DNA of 6,230 bases from Acidobacteriaceae bacterium (GTDB lineage Bacteria > Acidobacteriota > Terriglobia > Bryobacterales > Bryobacteraceae): the NCBI GenBank assembly GCA_019239585.1, contig JAFAZU010000017.1:1-6230 (forward strand). Reading direction: 5' to 3'. Below the pieces are notes generated by a model. The model did not search any database. It worked only from the letters and a program-made list of their open reading frames with translations, and was not told the DNA's origin. The position numbers and the translations under genes are program-made. Shown piece after piece: positions 1 through 5,800 of this stretch. Each line of letters begins with the position of its first letter. Within the stretch, counting starts at the first letter, position 1.

Positions 1-107
1 ATTCGCCGTCCGTCAACTGGACTTTTCCAGATCGCGGTACGGACGGTTTTGCCGTTCCATGTCACGTCGCGCGGAAGGCCAACATTTACTGAAAGCAATC
101 GGGGCAT
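1..107 (-). CDS. MOSC domain-containing protein, N-terminal 35 codons (runs off left edge)
   Basis: Reading the minus strand from the ATG at 105-107 gives an open frame of 35 codons to the window edge, starting MPRLLSVNVGLPRDV and continuing TWNGKTVRTAIWKSPVDGRR. From memory, this matches the characteristic N-terminus of YiiM-like MOSC-domain proteins (VGLPR-[DE]-V-x-W-x-GK-x-V-x-T-x-I-x-K-x-PV-x-GR). MOSC proteins are related to the sulfur-carrier C-terminal domain of molybdenum cofactor sulfurase. YiiM-type members are linked to detoxification of N-hydroxylated compounds together with molybdenum enzymes. The conserved cysteine and the rest of the domain lie outside the window. A modest AGG lies 5 bases before the ATG. 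The gene starts 34 bp after the stop of the SDR remnant in the same direction, so it was probably part of one transcription unit with the DJ-1 and SDR genes. The family call is good; the exact substrate is unknown. Confidence 0.72.
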   Translation of the reverse strand, partial: MPRLLSVNVGLPRDVTWNGKTVRTAIWKSPVDGRR

Positions 108-141
108 GCGTACCTGCAAGACAATTCAATATCGTTCCGCC

Positions 142-472
142 TTACCAGCGACGAGCCGGTGCGGTGCCATCCACGTAGAGAATCTCTCCGCTCACATGAC
201 CCGCCTGTGTTTGGTTAGGAAGATGCCAGCGTTATTCACCAAAACATCGAGGGTTCCGAAGTTGTTGATTGCGGCTTCGACCGCCCGGCCAGCAGTTTGC
301 TGTTTGCCGATGTCGCCATCGAGCAGAACCAGGCTGCCTGACATGGTCAGCTTTCGATTGGCTTCACGGGACATTGCGACGATGTTATAACCTTCTCTCA
401 AAAACCCCTCGACTAAACCCGCGCCAATACCCCCGATGCTCCAGTTACGATCGCTGTTTTCTTGCCCGACAT
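142..472 (-). pseudogene. Short-chain dehydrogenase/reductase (SDR) pseudogene: frameshift plus internal deletion
   Basis: An ATG at 470-472 opens MSGKKTAIVTGASG, the start of a classical SDR Rossmann fold. After codon 14 the frame is lost in a run of five C (430-434 on the plus strand). One more base would restore TGASGGIG, the TGxxxGIG NAD(P)-binding motif. The next frame continues through GLVEGFLREGYN, LVLLDGDIG and DVLVNNAGIFLTK (NNAG motif) to about position 210. Another frame then resumes at 207 with QAGHVSGEILYVDG and ends APARRW at the TAA at 142-144, which is the normal SDR C-terminus. About 110 of the usual roughly 245 residues remain. The middle is gone, including the catalytic Ser and the Tyr-x-x-x-Lys. 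The remnant cannot be an active dehydrogenase. It lies between the DJ-1 remnant and the MOSC gene in the same orientation. No ribosome binding site is evident before its ATG. Confidence 0.82.
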
Positions 473-602
473 AAATAATGTTTCGTTTTAAAGGTTGGCC
501 GACACGCAGATACCGAGGACGAGCCGATTCCGGCGTCAAATCGAAGTAGATACTGAGGCGGCTCTCTCCGCGGCCAGTACGTTCATAACTTTTTGAGCTG
601 CG
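473..602 (-). other. Unassigned stretch between the DJ-1 and SDR remnants
   Basis: About 130 bp join the truncated DJ-1 gene to the SDR ATG. The DJ-1 frame remains open here (it contains SYERTGRGESRLSIYFD and ARPRYLRVG), but I recognise no family in this frame or the other two minus-strand frames, which contain stops. It may be former intergenic DNA, or a piece of a third gene left between deletions. Confidence 0.45.
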
Positions 603-887
603 ATCGTAATCTTCCGATTTAACATAGGCAAGCTTGACCGTCTGGGAAAGTGCCTGCTGGGCTGGCAGGTCTTGCTTGAACCAGCTCATCGCGGGTGTTT
701 GATTTTCCGGTAAATCGCTCTTCGGATCGAGCGGTGGCTGCCCGCCCTTTGGTGAGACGAGCGTCAGTTGTACACCAGCATCCCTAAAAACAAAGTACGG
801 GGCTGCGAACTCTTCAAGCCAGAAGCCGGTCTTATGGCCGGTGTCGCCGAGTACGTCGTGCGATGTGAGCACCATTACTATCTTCAT
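603..887 (-). pseudogene. DJ-1/PfpI-family protein, truncated N-terminal half
   Basis: From the ATG at 885-887 the first 95 residues (MKIVMVLTSHDVLGDTG, then KTGFWLEEFAAPYFVF, LVSPKGGQPPLDPKSD, and DYD at 93-95) closely resemble the start of DJ-1/PfpI (type 1 glutamine amidotransferase-like) proteins of about 225 residues, a group that includes Hsp31-like chaperone/glyoxalase enzymes. Family members continue with a FYPGGHGP segment and a nucleophile elbow containing the catalytic cysteine (CHxPG). Both are absent here. After about codon 95 the frame stays open, but the residues up to about position 473 no longer match. It then runs in phase into the SDR remnant and stops at 192-194, giving a 231-codon chimeric frame. 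The 5' end is healthy: AAGGAG sits 7 bases before the ATG. Translation of a chimera is therefore possible, but DJ-1 catalysis is not expected. I treat it as a remnant. Confidence 0.78.
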
Positions 888-894
888 GTTGCTT

Positions 895-900
895 CTCCTT
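895..900 (-). promoter_or_regulatory. Shine-Dalgarno site of the DJ-1 remnant
   Basis: AAGGAG on the minus strand, 7 bases ahead of the ATG at 885-887. It is a strong, well-spaced site. It fixes that start and shows that translation initiation survived the decay of the gene. Confidence 0.7.
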
Positions 901-1000
901 TTTTCTTCGTAGTGCGCAGTCTGATTGAATCTAATGACATGACGCGATCAAACCAGAAAGCTGGGAAACAAACAATTGGACAATCGTATCGATGACAGCT

Positions 1001-1020
1001 TAATACCGATTACGGTATTA
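1001..1020. promoter_or_regulatory. Perfect 20-bp palindrome, probable operator of the DJ-1/SDR/MOSC cluster
   Basis: TAATACCGATTACGGTATTA has two perfect 8-bp arms (TAATACCG and CGGTATTA) around ATTA. It lies 113 bp upstream of the DJ-1 ATG on the minus strand. Its size and symmetry are typical of a site for a dimeric repressor such as a TetR-, MarR- or HxlR-type protein. It lacks a T-run and is AT-rich at the ends, so a terminator is unlikely. The regulator cannot be identified, and no intact regulator gene is adjacent. Confidence 0.5.
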
Positions 1021-1500
1021 GATGCCGCAAAAAGAAAATAGCTACCGCGAACCAGTGGCATGAAATGCCGAATAACCGGCGGTTTCCGACCGCGATTAGC
1101 GAATCGGTACAAGCACCACTGGAGGCCTGCAAGCGTGAGGGTGCACCAACCACGACTGTCTTTTTCTATACTCCTCCGATCTCAATACTGACGTTTTTGA
1201 GAAGCCTTCGAATGCCCTGGTCTGTGAACCGTGTAACCATTTTCGGGGGAATGGTTTCGTACGGTATGAAGTGAAGATCAAGTTCCGAAAAGGATATGCG
1301 CTACTGCTCGGTACACACATGGAAAAGGGGGTGGCGCAGTTAGAATAGCTACTCACCTTCGTGAGGTCAATCGCAGCCATTCCTGGATAGCGGGCAATCC
1401 GGAGATTGGGCAAAACTAGGCACTCTCGGAGAACAAATCCTGGGCGACGTCAGCGGGACCCGGAACACTCATGTACCGATGGCCAGCGGTCGAAGGGCGC
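1021..1500. other. Gene-poor stretch with no supported coding region
   Basis: Short open frames exist on both strands, but none has a convincing start, ribosome binding site or recognisable family. The most protein-like piece is a minus-strand run of about 43 codons ending at the TAG at 1166-1168. It contains HFIPYETIPPKMVTRF and IRRLLKNVSIEIGGV and has no good start codon. It may be the tail of a decayed gene that I cannot identify. A weak minus-strand resemblance near 1350-1413 (LRIARYPGMAAIDL) to the start of DJ-1/PfpI-type regulators is too short to call. Confidence 0.4.
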
Positions 1501-1950
1501 TCAGCGACTCGCAAGGCGTTTCATGAGCCGGCCGATGAGCGGAACGATATCTGACAGCAGACGGCCGCCCACCGCGAAGTCGGTGGGTGGGTAAGGGTGA
1601 AATCGGATGTTGATGCCATCCAGACGAGTCGGCGGGATCTCGAAGAGTTCCGCAAGCAAGGGAGTCAGATGGTGTGCGAGCCGCCGCTGCTGCTTTACGG
1701 ACATGCTCCAGTCGGAAAGTTCCACTGTCAAATCGATCGCCTGGCGTGCCTCGGGCGTACGCGCCCCAATGAACAGTTCGTTTTCCCGGTAAGGCGCAAA
1801 ATGCACGGTCGTCTGTTCCCGCAGTTCCTCACGGGTCAAGCGAGCGCGGGGATGGAAGAACAGATCACTGACTGCTCCGGTCAACTGCTCCGCAATCGCC
1901 CGCCTGCGCTGCCAGGGTATGTCAGGGCAAGTGATACGCAGATACGGCAC
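1501..1950 (-). CDS. Tautomerase-superfamily protein, two fused 4-OT-like halves
   Basis: The product is 149 residues from the GTG at 1948-1950. The second codon is CCG, so removing the initiator Met exposes an N-terminal proline, the catalytic base of this superfamily. Residues 2-65 form one beta-alpha-beta unit (PYLRITCPDIPWQRRRAIAE, then TTVHFAPYRENELFIGAR). Residues 71-149 form a second (AIDLTVELSD, then INIRFHPYPPTDFAVGGRLLSD). The FAVGGRLLSD segment is strikingly like FGIGGELASK of 4-oxalocrotonate tautomerase. Length and layout resemble the fused, trimer-forming members such as cis-3-chloroacrylic acid dehalogenase. Substrate is unknown, and I do not see that enzyme's paired arginines at the start of the second half. 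The frame also extends upstream to a TTG at 2014-2016 (171 residues), which has an AGG nearby. I prefer the GTG because the longer form would bury Pro1. The gene is transcribed alone and is divergent from the toxin-antitoxin operon. Confidence 0.75.
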   Translation of the reverse strand: MPYLRITCPDIPWQRRRAIAEQLTGAVSDLFFHPRARLTREELREQTTVHFAPYRENELFIGARTPEARQAIDLTVELSDWSMSVKQQRRLAHHLTPLLAELFEIPPTRLDGINIRFHPYPPTDFAVGGRLLSDIVPLIGRLMKRLASR

Positions 1951-2045
1951 GCCGTCTGTGATTGTATCCCGTCCAAGATTCGAGTGATGATCCTGGGTAA
2001 CGCGCCACTCGGACAATGGACCTGCCTGCGGCTTGTGCGACGTAT

Positions 2046-2142
2046 CAGGCTGACAGCGTGTTGCGCAAACCTTCGTTTGCGCAATGGAACAATGCTCATT
2101 TCTGTCCGTTGAAGCTAAATATCGGCAATGACTGTCAGCCTG
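2046..2142. repeat. 97-bp nested inverted-repeat element
   Basis: CAGGCTGACAG (2046-2056) is perfectly inverted as CTGTCAGCCTG (2132-2142). Inside lies a perfect hairpin with 10-bp arms, TTGCGCAAAC (2061-2070) and GTTTGCGCAA (2075-2084), and a CTTC loop. No T-run follows the hairpin on either strand, so it is not a standard terminator. Terminal inverted repeats around about 100 bp suggest a small non-autonomous (MITE-like) element or a structured RNA/DNA site. I see no obvious target-site duplication. It lies between the divergent tautomerase and antitoxin genes. Confidence 0.55.
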
Positions 2143-2166
2143 CTAAACGCAATAACCTATATATGG

Positions 2167-2186
2167 CCATAGTATAATGGCTATGG
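2167..2186 (+). promoter_or_regulatory. Promoter -10 box inside a palindromic operator of the toxin-antitoxin operon
   Basis: CCATAG (2167-2172) and CTATGG (2181-2186) form an inverted repeat around a perfect -10 hexamer, TATAAT (2173-2178). ATGGCCAT and ATGGCTAT also recur 14 bp apart. No good -35 box is visible at the expected distance. Phd/YefM antitoxins usually autorepress by binding palindromes that overlap their own promoter, so this is the likely autoregulatory site. Transcription would start near 2185, only about 9 bases ahead of the GTG start. Confidence 0.55.
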
Positions 2187-2193
2187 TAATATT

Positions 2194-2430
2194 GTGAAAA
2201 CCATCCCGGCTGGAGCCTTCAAAACGAACTGCCTTGCGTTGATGGACGAAGTACAAGCCAAACGCGAATCTTTGCTGATTACCAAACATGGCAAACCGGT
2301 TGCCAAGCTGGTTCCCATCGATTCGGATATCGACGATATCTTTGGATTCTACGCTGGAAAGATACGCATCACTGGCGACATTATAGAGCCTACTATTCCT
2401 TTAGAAGAGTGGGGAGAGGAGTTCAGATGA
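2194..2430 (+). CDS. Phd/YefM-family antitoxin of a type II toxin-antitoxin pair
   Basis: The 78-residue product begins MKTIPAGAFKTNCLALMDEV and continues ESLLITKHGKPVAKLVP. This is the classic Phd/YefM N-terminal DNA-binding fold, where the ITKxGKPVAxLVP strand is diagnostic. The C-terminal part (about 45-78, with GDIIEPTIPLEEWGE) is the acidic tail that in this family folds onto and neutralises the toxin. It should bind and inhibit the VapC encoded next and repress the operon by binding the palindrome just upstream. The start is a GTG at 2194. No in-frame ATG precedes it and there is no strong Shine-Dalgarno site, so the mRNA may be nearly leaderless. A 6-codon frame (ATG at 2177, ending TGA at 2195-2197) overlaps this GTG and might couple initiation. 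The stop overlaps the toxin start by ATGA. Confidence 0.88.
   Translation: MKTIPAGAFKTNCLALMDEVQAKRESLLITKHGKPVAKLVPIDSDIDDIFGFYAGKIRITGDIIEPTIPLEEWGEEFR
2416..2421 (+). promoter_or_regulatory. Shine-Dalgarno site that sets the toxin start
   Basis: GAGGAG lies 5 bases before the ATG at 2427. It sits inside the antitoxin's last codons and supports that ATG over the in-frame upstream candidate at 2409. Confidence 0.65.
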
Positions 2431-2819
2431 TTCTGCTCGACACGCACATCGTAATTTGGCTTCTTGCCGATCCAAGCCGCTTATCGCAAGTGGCGGTCCA
2501 TGCAATTCAAATTGCCAGAACAAGCGGCAACGGCCTTGCGATTTCTAGCCTGACCCTTTTCGAGATTGCTCAACTGATTTCTCGAAGCCGCATTCAAGTT
2601 GATGTGCCGCTCGAATTGTTTATACAGGATGTAGAAGCGCGTTTTGTTGTGAAACCGGTCACTAGCCGTACTGTGATTTTATCTGCTCAACTTTCCGCTA
2701 CTTACCCAAGAGACCCTATAGACCGTTTGATTGGCGCGACCGCGCTGGCGGAAGGCATGCCGCTGGTAACAGCCGATCAAAAGATACGCAATGCTCCCGA
2801 TGTGCAAACCATCTGGTAA
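2427..2819 (+). CDS. vapC: VapC-type PIN-domain ribonuclease toxin
   Basis: The 130-residue product starts MILLDTHIVIWLLADPSRLS, the usual PIN-domain opening with metal-binding Asp5. Further acidic residues sit where the family has them: Glu46 in SSLTLFEIAQL, Asp96 and Asp99 in the DPIDRLIGATA motif, and Asp117 in LVTADQKI. PIN toxins of this kind are Mg/Mn-dependent endoribonucleases that cut tRNA or rRNA and stop translation until inhibited by the antitoxin. All catalytic acids are present and the length is normal, so the toxin looks functional. The ATG at 2427 overlaps the antitoxin's TGA (ATGA), indicating translational coupling. The DPxDR-containing subgroup is typically paired with Phd/YefM antitoxins, which matches the neighbour. 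Its stop lies 12 bp from the convergent kgd stop, and no clear terminator lies between them. Confidence 0.9.
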   Translation: MILLDTHIVIWLLADPSRLSQVAVHAIQIARTSGNGLAISSLTLFEIAQLISRSRIQVDVPLELFIQDVEARFVVKPVTSRTVILSAQLSATYPRDPIDRLIGATALAEGMPLVTADQKIRNAPDVQTIW

Positions 2820-2831
2820 AAAGATGGGCTG

Positions 2832-5800
2832 CTAACGTTTCTTCCGTACCAAACGGCGGGCTTTGCGGACGACGCCGGGCGTGTTGGTGAATGCTTCAGC
2901 CACAAGCGCGGTTTGCTGGTCGTTATGCACCTTGTGCGCGCCTGCTGCGGGGCTGGCAGCGGCGGGACGGCCCACATAACGCACTTTGCGCTTGCTCGAC
3001 GCCGTGGTTTTCGGGTTGATGAGCGGCTGCATCTGTTCTTCGATGAAGTACCAAGCGCCCATATTTTCGGGCTCCTCCTGCACCCAGAAGATTTCGGCGG
3101 CGTCCGAATAACGGCGCAGAATATCGGTCAGGCGTCCCAAGGGGAAAGGATAAAGCTGCTCAACCCGAATAATAGCGATATCGTTGCGGCCTAGTTCTTC
3201 CCGCTTGTTGACAAGATCGTAGTAAACCTTTCCGGTACACAGCAGAATGCGGCGGACGCTGTTGCCAAGATGCTGCCCGTCGCTGATGACCTCTTGGAAA
3301 GTTCCGCTCGTGAGTTCTTCCAGGCGCGAGGAGGCTTTGGGATAGCGCAGCAGGAATTTGGGCGTGAAGACAATCAGCGGTTTGCGCACCCCGCGCCGGT
3401 CGTTGCCGCCGTACATTTGCCGGCGTAACAAGTGAAAGTACTGAGCCGGAGTGGTACAGTTGCAGACCTGCATGTTTTCCTCGGCGCAGAGTCGTAGAAA
3501 CCGCTCCATGCGGCCGCTGGAATGCTCCGGGCCCTGCCCTTCGAGTCCGTGCGGCAACAAGAGCACCAAACCGCTGGGCTGGTTCCACTTGACTTCAGCA
3601 GAAGCGATGAACTGGTCGATGATGATCTGCGCTCCATTGGCGAAATCGCCGAATTGCGCCTCCCACATCACCAGGGTCAAGGGATCAGCCACGCTGTAAC
3701 CGAACTCGAAGCCCATGACGGCGTACTCGCTCAATAGGCTGTCGACAGCCTCAAATCTCACCTGGTTCGGAGCGAGATGCTGGAGCGGGATGTAGGATTC
3801 ACCGGTCTCATAGTCCAGAAATTCAAGGTGCCTCTGCGTAAACGTGCCCCGAGAAACATCCTCGCCACTCAAGCGAACGGGCGTTCCTTCCAGAACGAGG
3901 CTACCGAAAGCAAGGGTTTCCGCAAAACCCCAATCAATCGGAGCGCCCTTCAACACTTCACGGCGTTTTTCGAGCAAGCCTTTCAGTTTAGGATGCAGAT
4001 TGAAGCCTTCCGGCAGCGTGGTGCAGGTCTCGATGACCTTAACGAGCGTGCTGTGATCGGCTGCAGTGGGCGGGATCGGTTGGTGTACCTGCTCGAAGGG
4101 CGCATCAGCAAACTCTTCGATAACAAAATCCTCGCGCCGCCTCTTGGCCTGATCGTACATTTCATTTAGCTTTGTGCGGGATGTGTTGCGAAGATTAGCA
4201 ACGTAATCTTTATTGACGAACTTCTCGCGTATCAGTCGTTCGGAGTACTGCGTGGTGACGGTCGGCGTCCCCTTGATCTTGCGGTACATCACGGGCTGAG
4301 TGTAGCTCGGGTCATCCGCTTCGTTGTGGCCCTGACGGCGATAGCCGATAACGTCGATGAAGACATCGCGCTTAAAGCGCTGGCGATAGTCGTAGGCAAG
4401 CTGCGCGGTGCGGAGGCATGCTTCCGGATCATCGGCGTTTACATGGAAAACGGGCGCTTGCACGGAGAGCGCTACGTCCGTCGAGTAGACGCTGCTGCGG
4501 CTATCCAGAGGATTGGTGGTAAATCCAATCTGATTGTTCGTGACAACGTGAATCGTTCCACCTGTGGTGTAACCTTCAAGCTGCGATAACTGAAGCGTCT
4601 CGGCCACAACTCCCTGGCCAATGAGAGCCGCATCGCCGTGAACGAGAATCGGGAGGACCCGCGCTCTCGCCGTGTCCCCTGCCCTGTCCTGTTTGGGCCG
4701 GACCAATCCTTCGACGACCGGATCGACCGCTTCCAAGTGGCTCGGATTAAAGGCCACGGACACGAGAACTTCCTTTCCGTTCGCAGAGTGATGAATACCG
4801 CTGGCGCCCAAGTGGTACTTCACGTCACCGGACCCTTGCACGCTCTCGGGATCGGGCTCACCTTCGAATTCGGAGAAGACCTGCACCATTGATTTGCCGA
4901 CGATATTGGCAAGAACGTTCAAGCGCCCACGATGCGCCATGCCGATGACGGCCTCCAGAACGTGGTCATTGGCGGCGCGCTCCAGAATCTCGTCCAGCAC
5001 GACAATGAAGCTTTCCAGCCCTTCCAAGCCGAAACGCTTTTGACCGACGAAGCGGGTTTGCAAAAACTGTTCGAACTCCTCTGCCTGGACCAAACGGTTC
5101 AAAATGCGGTGACGGACGGAGTCGTCCAGCTTCCACAGATTGGTAGTAGCTTCCATGCGGTCCTGAAGCCATTGCTTCTGCTCGGGGTCCTGGATGTGCA
5201 TGTACTCAACGCCGATCGAGCCACAATAAGTCGTTCGCAGGCGGTCCACGATCTCACGCAGCGTTTCAAACGTTTGCATGTAGGAAGCAATAGCGCCGCT
5301 AGGGGCTTTTACCGCACCGGCCAGAAAGGGCCGGTCCAAATCCCAAATGGATAATCCATAGGATGCAGGATCGAGTTCCGGATGATAGGCAGGATCGCTT
5401 CCTAACGGATTCGTGTTGGCCAGCAAGTGGCCGCGTATCCGGTAGGAATTAACGAGTTGAATGACGGCGGCTTCTTTCGCAACATCTGTATTGGCTGCGC
5501 CGTAGCGCCCAGGCGAGAGTTGCTGATCCGATTGCCAGCGGATCGGCATATAAGGAATTTTCAGATCGCGGAAAATTTCTTCGTAAAAGTTGTCTTCGCC
5601 CTGAAGAAGCTGCTGCAACTTCGCGAGAAACGCTCCGGATTCAGCACCTTGGATGATGCGGTGATCGTAGGTACACGTAATCATCAGCACCTTGCTTAAG
5701 CCGAGCAGAGCGCGAGTTTCTTCACTGGCTCCGGCAAACTCGGCAGGAAAATCAATAGCGCCCGTCGCAATAATGGCGCCCTGGCCGGGCACTAAGCGCG

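Noticed and set aside
430..434. Homopolymer run in the SDR considered as a phase-variation switch
   Set aside because: Five bases is too short for efficient slippage, and the gene also has a large deletion, so switching could not restore it.
1096..1413. Minus-strand frame of 105 codons with LRIARYPGMAAIDL near its start, like DJ-1/PfpI regulators
   Set aside because: The resemblance covers about 14 residues and then stops, the start would be a TTG without a ribosome binding site, and the rest looks random.
2061..2084. Strong hairpin considered as an intrinsic terminator of an upstream gene
   Set aside because: No T-run follows on either strand, and no gene ends near it in either direction. 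It is reported as part of the nested repeat instead.
1597..2112. Plus-strand open frame of 171 codons opposite the tautomerase gene
   Set aside because: It is antisense to the well-supported tautomerase, resembles no family, and owes its openness to the codon pattern of the other strand.
2809..2827. Possible bidirectional terminator hairpin between vapC and kgd
   Set aside because: Arms are only 6 bp, the loop holds the A/T run, and no clear T-tract follows on either strand. It is too weak to call.
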